In this document: positions 30,626-42,352 of the stretch, one piece after another | How the letters are laid out: the number at the start of each line of letters is the position of its first letter | Position numbering within the stretch: position 1 is the stretch's first letter | Source of the DNA: Protonemura montana | Lineage: Eukaryota; Arthropoda; Insecta; Plecoptera; Nemouridae | Reading direction: 5' to 3' | Assembly (NCBI GenBank): GCA_947568835.1 | Contig: OX387611.1 | Span: 5,832,001 to 5,896,000, forward strand | DNA length: 64,000 bases | The notes under the pieces: generated by a model | Told to the model about the DNA's origin: nothing | The model's database searches: none | What the model saw: only the letters and a program-made list of their open reading frames with translations | Program-made: the position numbers and the translations under genes

Positions 30626-30916
30626 CCTCATGATGTTGCCCCACCCCTTGCCGCCCCCGTCCCAAGCCCAGGAAACGCCTCCCCTCCCCCCACCCCCTAG
30701 CACCTATCGATATCAGACTGTCACGTTGTCAACGGACACACCAGAGTCCTTCGTTTACACAAAGAATCATCTGGAAATAATTACAAATACTTTAAAAAAA
30801 AACTTTTAAAATCAAAGAAATTAAATACAAAAATTACAAAAATAAATCGCTGAAGTTTTTAGCCTTTCTTGTTTTCATTTTATTCGAATTTATTTGTTTG
30901 ATTTTTAATAGTTTTG

Positions 30917-31480
30917 CCTGTTGGTAACACTGGCTCTTGGTTAACCGTCGAAGTTAAGCAACACTGCGCTGAGTCAGGTATTGGATGGGTGACCATCATA
31001 CACATGACCAGTTCTGTTCGGGCGAGAGGTTGAAGGGATGAAAGTTAAGCAACAATGCGCTGGGTCAGGTATTGGATGGCTGACCATCATACACATGACC
31101 AGTTCTGTTCGGGAGAGAGGTTGGAGGGATGGAAGTTAACCAACACTGCGCTGGGTCAGGTATTGGATGGGTGACCATTATACACATAACCAGCTCTGTT
31201 CGGGAGAGAGGTTAGAGGGATGAAAGTTAAGCAACAATGCGCTGGGTCAGGTATTGGATGGCTGACCATCATACACATGACCAGTTCTGTTCGGGAGAGA
31301 GGTTGAAGGGATGGAAGTTAATACAGCAACTTTATTCGCATTGCTTATCAACTTCTCGACAACATGGATTTGTGGAGGAATCCTGTTGTTCGAGTTGTAT
31401 CGTCCTTCGGAAGGGACGTTAAGCCAGTGGTCCCCTTGGTGCTGTTCGACAGGAGTGCCGGCACCGGATTGCTTCTTCAT
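30917..31480 (+). mobile_element. 5S-SINE with four tandem 5S modules
   Basis: The 5S-plus-linker segment (AAGTTAAGCAACACTGCGCT to GGAGGGATGAAAGTTAAGCA) is repeated about four times at a period near 90 bases before a single core. The tail is truncated within the core region. Confidence 0.88.
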
Positions 31481-31912
31481 CCTTTCAAGCTAAATTACAA
31501 ACGAACGTTGAAAGAGGACTCACGGAAAGTCATGGAGAAAATCTACGCAGTTGAACTCAGCTATTTTGTATTAAAAAAGGGTCATGTTATAAAAGTTGAG
31601 TCCCGAAATGACTTTTCCTGATTGCTTGAGGTTTATCGACTCAGTTGCGATTTAGAAACAGTTAACGTCAATCTGGCTGAAGAACCATCTGTTGCTGTGA
31701 TCAACTGCTCACGTAGCGAGCTGAGGTTTGATTTAACTGCTTCCTGAATTAAACAATCAATCGAGATTGGATTAGCAACCGTCATTTGTTTGCTGGCCAA
31801 TTGTTTCGTAACTGCCTAAAACTGTACTTATTTCCCCCTTATGTGAAATATTATATAAATTTCAATAACATGCAATGCGCAGACATTTTTTATTGAATAT
31901 AATTATTATTTC

Positions 31913-32506
31913 TGGTGTTTAACGACGCACTGTTTTGATATCTGGCCATGCAGCACTGGTCTAATGGCGTCGGTGAATGAGTGGATGATGATGAACCTAA
32001 TCCAGCCTAGAAGGAAGGAGGGGAAACCCGGTGCTGGCAAGTAGCCTACTCTTGTAGCCTACCAAGGGGACCACCGGCTTAACGTCCCTTCCGAAGGACG
32101 GTACAACGTGAACAACAGGATTCCTTCACAAATCCATGCTGTCGAGAGGTTGATAAGGAAAGCGAGTGAAGTTGCTTTACTAACTTTCATCCCTATAACC
32201 TCTCTTCCGAACAGAGCTGGTAATGTGTATGATGGTCACCCATACAATACCTGACCCAGCGCAGTGTTGCTTAACTTTCATCCCTCCAACCTCTCTCCCG
32301 AACAGAACTGGTCATGTGTATGATGGTCACCCATCCAATACCTGACCCAGCGCAGTGTTGCTTAACTTTCATCCCTCCAACCTCTCTCCTGAACAGAACT
32401 GGTCATGTGTATGATGGTCACCCATCCAATACCTGATTCAGCACAGTGTTGCTTAACTTCGGTGATCTAACGAGATCCGTTGTTTCCAACACGACAAACC
32501 GTTCGG
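31913..32506 (-). mobile_element. 5S-SINE with three tandem 5S modules
   Basis: Minus-strand copy with complete tail and core and three successive 5S-plus-linker modules ending at AACCGTTCGG. Confidence 0.9.
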
Positions 32507-32604
32507 TCGTGTTGATATTGAATCGATGTGACTCAGTGTAGCATCACTGTGACTGAGTTTTTCCAGCCTCTTGGTTCTTCTACTTGAAGATCCGTTAGTC
32601 TTTG

Positions 32605-33325
32605 TGTCGATTTCACCAACGCCGTTCTGGGGTGATTTTAAGCGGCGCAGTAATTTGCTTTAAAACAATTATATTTTAATAATTAAAAACCAAGGAACTA
32701 AGACAACATACGAAAAGCAAGAATAAATGGTTTTTAAAAATGTGTTTGCTTCGAAACGGAATATTTGGTGACTTGGAAATACAAACAAAATATCAATGGG
32801 ACTTAAGAAAAACTATTTGAAAAGGGTTTTGAATGCTTAGCAAAGGGCTACTAAATTGCGTACTAAATACTTTGAATGCATACTAAATAATAATACATAC
32901 ATGAAATACGTACTAAATTAGGTAAATTTAGTAGCCCTTAACTAAGTATTCAAAACCCATTTCAAATAGTTTTTTCTTAAAACTAGTGCTAAAAATAAAT
33001 CAAGTTGACATGAGTCTCAAAACCATCATAATCAATGGGACTTCTTACTTTGACTTCCAAATGACAGTTTAAAAGCTAAACCCCATCCTTCCAGGTTCAA
33101 ATATTAAACAGTGATTAAAGCAAAGAGAAAATATTGACGGCTGCTAAATAAAAATTTTTTTATGTGACAGGATAAAGCGTTCCTGAATCTTCACAAAATT
33201 CAAATTGATATTTACATCTTTTTTTGTGTGTTTATCTAAGCATCTTCGTTCTAATATTTTAAAATGTCGGCTGAACGGGGAAAATCAATTTTGGCCTAAA
33301 ACCTTCCTTAAAACGCCGTCTTCTT
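32605..33325 (+). repeat. Dispersed repeat E, interrupted copy
   Basis: Matches 61500-61965 along its length (GATTTCACCAACGCCGTT ... TGTGTTTGCTTCGAAACGG ... CTTAAAACGCCG), but carries a 226-base insertion at 32805-33030. Its nature is unknown; it may be an old transposon or a segmental duplicate. Confidence 0.85.
32805..33030. mobile_element. Foldback Penelope-like insertion, complete
   Basis: Inverted arms (AAAACTATTTGAAAAGGGTT...GGGCTACTAAATT and AATTTAGTAGCCCTTAACTA...ATAGTTTTT), then AACTAGTGCTAAAAATAAAT and GAGTCTCAAAACCATCATA. It is flanked by the 13-bp direct repeat ATCAATGGGACTT (32792-32804 and 33031-33043). The empty site is present at about 61690-61705. Confidence 0.9.
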
Positions 33326-34094
33326 TTGCTATTGTCCGCTAAAACCGCTTTCGCAACGAACTAAGCTACTAAAAACTTACAGCTAGGTAAATTTAAAAAA
33401 TATTTCCCCCTTTGCCGTCTCTCACCTTCGCAATTCTCACCCCACACAAACACAACATGCTAAAGAGCTTGGTCACGTCCACGCCGATTTTCACCCGGAC
33501 TTGCATAGCAATTTTCCCACTTTGTATGCTTAATTCTCTGGGCACAATTTTCTAATCAAATTATTTACTTCAAAGTGAAAACAGATCATGTACTGACTGG
33601 CCACTGTGTGGGAAGAATTACTGCGACCAGGCAAACACAATTATTTTCATGTAGGTACTCTATTAAGCTGCAAATTATATCATTTTTTGGAAACACGTAA
33701 AATATTTTTTTTTCATGTTTGTCATGCGTTATTATTTTTAGCTTTAAAATGTTAGTAACTTTGGTTGGTTAATCATTTTTCATGGTAAATTTAAACCAGC
33801 TGAGATTGCACGTAAAGTCATATGGCCAGTGTTAGTGTTGAAATTTCTGCTTAGAAAAAGAGCCGGTTTCAAGTTGGAACGGAATCAATGTTTTTATGTT
33901 TCACTAGCTATCAAGCTATTTAATAATAATATTAATTTTTGTGATAATAATAATAATTTCTGTTTTTATTCGACTGATCATGGATGTGAATACGTCAGTT
34001 AAATAAAAAATACAAATAGAAATATGATAAATATCTATATATAAGTTCATCATAAATGAGTTCATCATACAGAATCAAGGTATTCGTCTTTTAA
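33326..34094. other. AT-rich sequence, nothing recognised
   Basis: No supported feature. Confidence 0.4.
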
Positions 34095-34212
34095 TTATTA
34101 ACAACACTATAACCGACTCAAAAATTGATGCCCAAACGCGCACTCGAACCCCGATCTCTCATTTGGCATCTGTCATTCTCATCAAATACACTAAAATCGT
34201 CTCAAATTGCCA
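34095..34212 (-). mobile_element. tRNA-SINE family A, rearranged
   Basis: Minus-strand tail and B-box (CACTCGAACCCCGATCTC on plus) joined directly to a plus-oriented head piece (CATCTGTCATTCTCATCAAA), so the tRNA 5' half is missing. Confidence 0.75.
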
Positions 34213-34839
34213 AATTGCGGCAGCTTTTCTTAATAAACCGTTACTATCAAATAATACCGATTTAAAATATCAATACAAGCATATCAATCATTGAGGTTAG
34301 CATGAATAATAATTGGTTAAGCGTAAACCAGTCTGAAATACGAGTAATCAGCAAGAAATAACGACATTTTTAAACACGTTAAAAAACGACGGTGTCGCTA
34401 TCTAGTGGCAACCTAAATTATTCGGTGACATTTTTTCGCTCATTGAGACTACTAAAGTGGTAAGACTGTTAAGCTGACCTTCCTTAACTAGTTTCGGAAA
34501 TATCTGGAGTAAATTGTGTAGGCGGATAAATAGCGATACAGAACAGAAACTGTATTTGCCATTCTGGAAACCGACTGGCGAAATGTTGGCAAAGTGAAAC
34601 CTTTTTGAAGTCGTGAGATTTGTGTGATCTTTTGAGAGAATGTGGCGTCAAAGTGAGGAGATTGACGAAACCATATAGTATAGCAGTAAGGTCCTTAGAG
34701 TTACCTCAGAGAACTGAAAAGTCAATCTGTGTTTGCGAATGAACATTTTAGGTACAGGTATGAATACATTCAAATAGGTAATTACTCATTGAAATTATTT
34801 CTTACACGAATCTACATTTTCTGGTCATAACCTTGGAGA
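34213..34839. other. Unrecognised sequence
   Basis: No supported feature. Confidence 0.4.
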
Positions 34840-35345
34840 TAACTAAAAAAAAGAAAGAATCACACAGAGACATTTTTCAACCACTAGCACCTAGTACATT
34901 GGACTGCTTGGAAAAACATGGCCCATAAGAATAACACACAGACATTTTTCAACCACTAGCACCTAGTACATTGGACTGCTTGGAAAAACATGGCCCATAA
35001 GAATAACACAGAGACTTTTTTCAACCCCTAGCACCTAGTACATTGGACTGCTTGGAAAAACATGGCCCATAAGAATAACACAGACTTTTTTCAACCACTA
35101 GCACCTAGTACATTGGACTGCTTGGAGAAACATGGCCTATAAGAATAACACAGAGAAATTTTTCAACCACTAGCAACAAGTACATTGAACTGCTTGGAAA
35201 AACATGGCCCATAAGAATAACATAGAGACATTTTTTAACCCCTAGCACCTAGAACATTGGACTGCTTGGAAAAATATGGCCCATAAGAATAACACATAGA
35301 CATTTTTCAACCGCTAGCACCTAGTTCATTGGACTGCTTGGCAAA
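34840..35345 (+). repeat. 72-bp minisatellite, about 7 units
   Basis: Unit CATAAGAATAACACAGAGAC...CCTAGTACATTGGACTGCTT...AACATGGCC, period 72. Confidence 0.95.
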
Positions 35346-36140
35346 AATTGTTATTTTTAGTTTAAAACCAAGGGGACAGTAGAAATGTTTTTCGATAAGA
35401 AACAGCAGCACGTTTTCAAAGCATTGTATCAGGGTTTGAGTAAATTTCTTGGCTATTTTTGCGTCGATGGAGGTGCCATGCTGCGTGGATTTGGCTGAAG
35501 TCTAAAAATATTTCTTATATAGTGAAGTTCCTGACTATAAGCGAACCTCTTTAATTTCAGTTCTTCTTGCTTTACTTTCTTTTACTCGTGTCGAAAAAAT
35601 GCAACGATTTCAAGTGTTCCGCAATCAGTGTTTGGTAATCTTTTCTTGATTACAGATGTTTTTATTAAAGTATCTTTCAATTAAAAAAAAGTTAGTTTTC
35701 TTGTTCCAAGAAAATGAAAAAAAAATGCTTTCGAGCATCATTTTTAAGGAATGCGTTATTTGCCTAATCCCAGAACTGGAAAAAAACTTGGAAAGAGACT
35801 GTTGTCTTCGTAATCTTCAAGTATTATTCAGATTAAAATATGTAAATGTAATTTTTTTGAAACCAAGCCTAATTTTGACAAAACAGGGAAACCCCAATTA
35901 TAATTTTACTGAAATTTACATTTTTTTCTTCAGTTCCTATTGCACAATTAAGATTTTAATTAATCTTAAGCTCAAGAGCTTTAAAACATTTTTTAATTTT
36001 TTACAGATGTATTTTTCTCATTTTGGAGAAAGTGCAAGAGGGCTTAAGATACAAACACTAGAATTTGTCCAAAATATTTATTTAAAATCATATGCAGCTT
36101 TTCGTTTTACTGTGAAAGGTTTGAATTGGTTTTCCCTTGA
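35346..36140. other. AT-rich sequence with a chance frame
   Basis: A 190-codon plus-strand frame (35656-36228) runs through Phe/Leu/Lys/Ile-rich translation and into the SINE at 36141. I regard it as chance. Confidence 0.5.
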
Positions 36141-36411
36141 AATTCATCGACTTTTTGACCACTCAACAGGATGGATTTGTAGAGTAATCCATTCTTTGAG
36201 TTGTACCGTCCATCGGAAGGGACGTTAAGCCATTGGTCCCCTTGGTCCTAAACAGGAGCAGGCTACGTACTACCACCGAGTTTTCCCCTCCTCTCTTCTA
36301 GGCTAGGTTAAGTACATCACAATCCACATCATCATCCACTCACTTACCGACGTCATTATACCAGTACCACAGAGCTCATTTTTAAACAGTGCGTCGTTAA
36401 ACACCATAAAT
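36141..36411 (+). mobile_element. 5S-SINE, core and tail
   Basis: Starts in the linker (GGATGGATTTGTAGAGTAAT), keeps the core and the complete tail CAGTGCGTCGTTAAACACC. The 5S head is absent. Confidence 0.85.
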
Positions 36412-36559
36412 TTAACTGACCAAAATTCAAAGTGACCTAGGACATGTTAAATAAATTTAAATCATCCATTTGGTCGTTCAAATACGACTGGGCATTGTTT
36501 CCCTTTTTTTAAATATTTGTATATTTAAAGATTTTACACTTTTAACTATCTAAAGAGGG

Positions 36560-36722
36560 TATAAAAGTGTGCCATTTCTGTTCTCCCTCTACCACCCCTC
36601 TCCACAAAGCGCCAACGATGTCCAAAGTATCTGACATTCAAAGCTGGGACAAGACCATCATCATTACTCATGTATTGACGTAGCGACAAGGTTTGCCCGT
36701 CCATCGAACGTTCACCTGCAAG
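36560..36722 (+). promoter_or_regulatory. Candidate promoter and first exon
   Basis: TATAAAA at 36560-36566 is followed, about 160 bases on, by a strong donor (CTGCAAG/GTATGAG, 36722/36723). The short ATG frame inside is 21 codons. The segment AAAGTATCTGACATTCAAAG (36625-36644) has a similar string near 60868-60887. No downstream exon was identified. Confidence 0.28.
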
Positions 36723-37552
36723 GTATGAGAACGATGCTAACGACCGGGGAGAGATGCAAAGTCTGATATGAAGGTAGCAAATACCGTCAGACTTTAATAT
36801 GCGCTTTGAGAGTAAACACTGTGTACAGCACTAGGATCACTGAGTTTATAGGTTCAGTCAGAGGGCCAGCGTTGAAGTTAAACTTGCTGCAGAGCAAATG
36901 GTAATTAGTAGACAAATTCTTTTAATAGCTCAAAAAACTAATTATACTGTCGCTAAAAAAGCTTTAAAGCTAAAGGTAAATAGCGGACATCAGCGAAAAT
37001 TATTATTATTATTTTTTTATTTTTTTATTATTACAGTTGTTGACCGATTTTTCACCACAAAACGATCGGTGTCGCTGTAGCTTTAGTGGGATTTCTTTAG
37101 TGAGAAATGTATATTATTTTTTTCCAGCTGTAAGTTACATGGAGAAAGGAACACTATCAGTATTTCTCAAAATATACACTCTCAGAATATTGTTTATTAT
37201 TTCAATGCCAACTGATTACTTTTGCTGATTACTTCTTAATTCGTAACCAACAAAGCATCTTGAACAACAAATATTTACGCTCGAGGATTTCTAGATATGA
37301 AGTTAAATGCTACACTAAAAGCTTGTTTGTTTTATGAAGCTGTGTACAGGACCATACATTTCAAATTAATTCTTGAGATGATAGGACGTATTGTTCTAAA
37401 GATCTTTAGAAAGACAATAATAGAAACAAATTAAAGAGAATGCTAGTTTTGAGTAGACCCAAGATCAAAATTCCAACATATCTTGTTTTCGATTGGAGAG
37501 ACAACCCTTGTTTCACCCACCCATTACTAGCACATTGTGATTAACTGCCGGA

Positions 37553-37712
37553 TGCCGGGCAGTTAATCACAATATTCCCTACGTCTTCCCATCATCTTCC
37601 CGTAATCCCTTCTAAGCTTGGTTATGGTCATCATCACCCACTCATTCACCGGCGCCATCAGCCCAGTGCGTCGTGACCAGATACAAGTTCATCGTTAATC
37701 CTCAATAATAAA
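37553..37712 (+). mobile_element. 5S-SINE, tail part
   Basis: Diverged core edge and tail (CTCATTCACCGGCGCCATCA, CAGTGCGTCG), lying about 30 bases from the end of the 37744-39186 frame, probably in its 3' untranslated region. Confidence 0.65.
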
Positions 37713-37743
37713 TCAATCAATTGTACAATTTTAATCAGGCTCT

Positions 37744-39186
37744 CTAATCAAAAAGGTGACAATTTCCATTGTAAATCCTACGCTTTTTGTAGACACAGTT
37801 TTGATTGAGTAAATAGAGTATCAGCATGCCAATAATGAACAGTAGAAGCGCAATGATCGCCATCAAAAACGGCTTATTCACTTCTAAATTGGACACGAAA
37901 CCATCAAAAACGTTTGTGGCACTCGAGTACGCTTTTGACACAGCGTTGGAAGTAATCCCAGCAACGCTTGCACCTGCGTTGTCACCAGAACCGTCGTCAA
38001 CATTTTCTCTGTCACCTACAACTGGCAAATCAGTATCGACCATACCAACTGGTTCACTTTCCGGCAAAATTGACGTCATGTCAGCACCGGATAGATCAAC
38101 TGGTTGATTTTCAGGATCAGTTGGTGATACCTCTTCAGATTCTTCAGCTGTCACTTCAGGTTGTTCCGGTTCCGGTTCCGTTTCCGTTTCCAGTATATCT
38201 GGCTCTTCATTCAACTCCTCTTCGTTCTCATAATTCGTCACACTTTGAACGTGTTCAGCTTCTGGAGTATCTACAACTTCTTCTTTGACGTTGGCAGCTT
38301 CGTCATCGTCCCCAAACGCACCAGTCCAGTCGTCGTCGATGAATCCAGACGTACGTTTCTCTTCCATTCTTTTTTGGAACTCTTCGTCGAGAAGAGCCAG
38401 GTTTCTCATCTTTTTTGCCAAACTAGACACCGATTCTTTGTCGCTATCGAGTGGAATTTCGTCTTCCTCGTAAGAAATGTCTTCGATGGTCAAAGACTTA
38501 GTTTCAGTCACGATTTGTTTCTCCGTACCACCGGATTCTTCTGGACCTTTCTGGTCACAAACAAATTTCTTCGCCTCTTTTTCCGAAAAATACTCACGCT
38601 TCTTGTTAGTTGAAACGCACGAACACTTGCGATTCCTGTCGTACGAGCGGCGAACATGCATCTTTTCGCAATGCGTTGAGTTGTCTTCACTGATTCTTGC
38701 CTGCATATCTGAAACTGCTTTCTTCACCACATCTTTCACAGATTCCGGACGACGCTTTCGACATTTCGATGACTTACATTGCTTGACTGGTCCTTGCTTG
38801 TCAAAATACTTCTCTGGTATGTAAATTTTAAGCTGGATACCTTTTCCATTTTCATTCCCGGGACACGGACATTGAGTTGTATGCTTCGTTAGAGCGCTGG
38901 ACTTCTGTTTTTTTTTACATGGTTGTGGTTTCTTCTTCACCATCCGGCAGAGTTTCTCAGTGAAAGAGCAAGGTAGTGAGAATAAACCAGTAAGCCTATT
39001 TGAAATGTTGTTGCTGCCAGTTCGTATGTTGTTTCCAGTATTGTTTGCCGGTGGACACTCGCAGGTAGCATCGCGGTTAATTGGCTTATGCTCTTGCGGC
39101 CAATCCGTTTCAATGATTCCATCGATGATGTTTTGGTGTTTGGTTTTTGGTTCTTCACCGATCTTGTATTTGTGACCAAGGATCAT
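37744..39186 (-). CDS. Tail-anchored acidic protein, unrecognised
   Basis: An uninterrupted 480-codon frame from ATG at 39186. Its composition is richer in GC than its surroundings, and at this length in AT-rich DNA it is almost certainly a gene. Residues 1-210 are basic and Cys-rich, with CxC pairs (CECPP at 42-46, CPCPG at 106-110, CSC near 188-190) and several CK/CR clusters. Residues 230-400 are strongly acidic, with an ETETEPEPEQPE run. A hydrophobic segment at about 439-461 (MAIIALLLFIIGMLILYLL) lies 19 residues from the C-terminus, followed by a basic KKRR. There is no signal peptide, so a C-tail-anchored orientation with the bulk in the cytosol is inferred. No introns are seen. I do not recognise the family; the paired Cys may bind metal, but no known finger spacing fits. 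Confidence 0.8.
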   Translation of the reverse strand: MILGHKYKIGEEPKTKHQNIIDGIIETDWPQEHKPINRDATCECPPANNTGNNIRTGSNNISNRLTGLFSLPCSFTEKLCRMVKKKPQPCKKKQKSSALTKHTTQCPCPGNENGKGIQLKIYIPEKYFDKQGPVKQCKSSKCRKRRPESVKDVVKKAVSDMQARISEDNSTHCEKMHVRRSYDRNRKCSCVSTNKKREYFSEKEAKKFVCDQKGPEESGGTEKQIVTETKSLTIEDISYEEDEIPLDSDKESVSSLAKKMRNLALLDEEFQKRMEEKRTSGFIDDDWTGAFGDDDEAANVKEEVVDTPEAEHVQSVTNYENEEELNEEPDILETETEPEPEQPEVTAEESEEVSPTDPENQPVDLSGADMTSILPESEPVGMVDTDLPVVGDRENVDDGSGDNAGASVAGITSNAVSKAYSSATNVFDGFVSNLEVNKPFLMAIIALLLFIIGMLILYLLNQNCVYKKRRIYNGNCHLFD

Positions 39187-40329
39187 ATTTGTTCAATGGT
39201 TTTTAATAAGACATGGCAGGCGTTATTTGGCCGAGCGAGTTTTGGAAGATTTGCGTTGATTATAAAAATTGCGGATTTTTTTTGTTTTTAAATCAAAGGG
39301 GCGCTAAGAGGTTTGTTAGTGTCAAACTTAAGAAAATATTTACTGCGTTTAATTGCCGTTCAGATGAAGTCGTAAAACTTTATACAAATTTAAAATACAG
39401 CCTCAAAGTGTAAATTTTTTTTTGTTTTTGTTTTATCTTTGTCTTCATGGATATATCTGTGCGTGAATATTTGCGTGTTGATTTACTTTTAGTTGAAAAT
39501 TTTGTTGACATTTGGGGAATTGATTTGCCATATCGTAAATCCATGGCTACAGATCAACAACTGTGAAAATGCTTAAATTTTACAAAATGTCAATCCAAAA
39601 TAGAATTCAACAAATAAGTATCATGACAATAAGCCAGAACCAGAACTAATTATTGTCGGAAGCTGGAAATACAAATCAAAGAAATCGGCTAAAACCTACA
39701 AACAAAAATAACTACATTTTTTAAAAATATAATTGTAATTGCTTTTGTTTGATCACATGCCTAATTCTTCAGTTAACATTTTTCGGTGTCATAATTATAA
39801 ATATGATTCATATCGCGGCTCTGAACCACTTCGCTAATCCAATCATAATCGTATTTTTATTTTATTTTGAATGATTCTAGACACGCCGTAACTCACCTCA
39901 AGACAAAAACGCTCAATTCACTTAAAATACTGAAAAAATTATCTAATTATTTATAAATTTAAATATGGCATAACGTTCAGTTATGCAAAATTATGTTTTA
40001 AAAATTTAAAAGTTCAAAAAGCCATTAAGCAAAACTTGAGTTAATTTAAATATACCCTAAAATGACGTCAAAAAAAAGTGCTAAGATTGTCAGAATTAAG
40101 TACCTTCTTAATTATCAAGCGTACTAAACAATTACCGAGCTGCGATAAAAACTATTGTTACGAGTGATTGTAAAGAATTACAAACGCTTGCAATGCGCAA
40201 AGTGTTTTGTCTTTGGGAAAACGAAAACTTTGTCAAAAACTAGTGCTCAGAACCGAGAAACTAGAATCGAACCCCGTTCACCTTCGGAAAGGAAAACTAT
40301 ACATACTATTTGAAGCTTTTAATTGATTG
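39187..40329. other. AT-rich sequence upstream of the 480-codon frame
   Basis: Expected to hold the promoter of the minus-strand gene. A TATAAT string lies at about 39258-39263. Nothing else was recognised. Confidence 0.35.
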
Positions 40330-40336
40330 ATTATTG

Positions 40337-40832
40337 GGATTTAACGACGCACTGTTTTAAAAAGCAGGATATGTGGGACTGGTTTAATGGCGTCGGTGAA
40401 TGAGTGGATGATGATGAGGATGATGATGAACCTAACTAATCATAGAAGGGAAGAGGAGAAACCTGGTGCCGGCAAGTAACCTACTCCTGTCGAAGAGCAC
40501 CAAGGGGACCACCGGCTTAACGTCCCTTCCGAAGGACGGTACAACGCGAACAACAGGATTCCTCCACACATCCATGCTGTCGAGAAGTTGATAAGCACGG
40601 CGAGTGAAGTTGCTGTACTAACTTTCATCCCTCCAACCTTTCTCCCGAACAGAACTGGTCATGTGTATGATGGTCACCCATCCAATACCCTACCCGGCGC
40701 AGTGTTGCTTAACTTTCATCCCTCCAACCTCTCTCCCGAACATAACTGGTCCTGTGTATGATGGTCACCCATCCAATACCTGACCCATCGCAGTGTTGCT
40801 TAACTTTGGTGATCTCATGAGAACCGGTGTTA
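40337..40832 (-). mobile_element. 5S-SINE with two 5S modules
   Basis: Complete tail and core with two 5S-plus-linker modules on the minus strand. Confidence 0.9.
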
Positions 40833-41164
40833 ACTACAAATTGGTTTATAAAAAGTATTATCAAAAGTAGGTATTACATATCCATCAGACCACACACGCC
40901 TCCAATATGTTCACTTGGCATAATTTTATTGGCATATTATTAATGTGTTTCAAGCCAAGATAAATTTTATTGCGTTTTCTGGGTCAAAGGCGTTTGATGA
41001 CCGATTGAATAATTGCGACATCAATGACGGCGCATCTAGTTTGTAAATTACTCCAATACGATCACTGGTATTCGACCTTATATGCAGCCTTAGTAGCCAC
41101 GTCATGGAATCTGCCCAAACAAAGAGTGGGGGAGGATGACATTCATTCAATCTTTTCGGTTCTA

Positions 41165-41812
41165 TAAGACAGGGTGTGTTCTTGGCACGCTGCAAGCACA
41201 GCCATGGTGTGGTTCATACCTCACGACCTCCAGGCAAGACTGGGACACGAGACATGGGACATGGAGGCAGGGTCCACGTTAGGCAGGGCGCGATGGGACA
41301 GGGTGGGTTCTTGGCACGCTGCAAGCACTGCCATGGTGTGGTTCATACCCCACGACCTCCAGGCAAGGCTGGGACACGAGACATGGGACATGGAGGCAGG
41401 GTCCACGTTAGGCAGGGTGCGATGGGACAGGGTGGGTTCTTGGCACGCTGCAAGCACAGCCATGGTGTGGTTAATACCCCACGACCTCCAGGCAAGGCTG
41501 GGACACGAGACATAGGACATGGGGGCAGGGTCCACGTTAGGCAGGGCGCGATGGGACAGGGTGGGTTTTTGGCAGGCTGCAAGCACAGCCATGGTGTGGT
41601 TCATACCCCACGACCTCCAGGCAAGGCTGGGACACGAGACATGGGACATGGGGGCAGGGTCCACGTTAGGCAGGGCGCGATGGGACAGGGTGGGTTCTTG
41701 GCACGCTGCAAGCACAGCCATGGTGTGGTTCATACCCCACGACCTCCAGGCAAGGCTGGGACACGAGACATGGGACATGGAGGCCGGGTCCACGTTAGAC
41801 AGGGCGCGATAA
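41165..41812 (+). repeat. 129-bp minisatellite, five units
   Basis: CCATGGTGTGG recurs at 41202, 41331, 41460 and so on, period 129. As 129 is a multiple of three, several frames stay open for 100-218 codons on both strands; these are by-products. Reference locus for the family also at 10340 and 14424. Confidence 0.97.
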
Positions 41813-42107
41813 AATACAATTTTGAGAATTAATTATAAGGGTAGACTTGCACCATCGCATAACCAGGAGCAGTGGACTTAATTTCCCAAATTTAAGTTTA
41901 CGTTGCATTCTGAAGGAATATCTAAAATCCGATATAACGGGAAATAAAATAAACCTGGAGCCAAACGAGAGGCTGCCATAACGTTAACTACTCTTAGAGA
42001 AGGCCTTTTTGATAAAGACTCCAGTTTCGTTTTTTTAACGAATGGAACATATCATAAAGTGTGTATTTTCCAGTATTTCCAGCTTGCTTAGTAGCTCGGC
42101 AGTTACC

Positions 42108-42352
42108 CATTTTATACCTGACCCAGCTAAGTGTTGCTTAACCTAAATAATCTCACGAGAACCGGTATTTTCAACATGCAAAACCGTTTTATCCTAGCCC
42201 ATTCTATATCTGACCCAGCGCAGTGTTGCTTAACCTCACTGAAATTACGATAATCTGTGTTTTAAACACGCGAAACCATTTGATGGTGACCCAATCAATA
42301 CCTGACCCAGAGCATTGTTACTTAACTTTGATGTTTTACCAATAACCGGCGT
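42108..42352 (-). mobile_element. Three diverged 5S modules
   Basis: Three head-plus-5S units (TACCTGACCCAG...TGTTGCTTAAC...ACCGG...AACCGTTT) without core or tail; older than other copies. Confidence 0.75.

Noticed and set aside
35656..36228. 190-codon frame
   Set aside because: Low-complexity Phe/Leu/Lys translation of AT-rich DNA that runs into a 5S-SINE; no start context or splice support.
41176..41832. 218-codon and other overlapping frames
   Set aside because: 129-bp minisatellite divisible by three; three frames on both strands are open at once.
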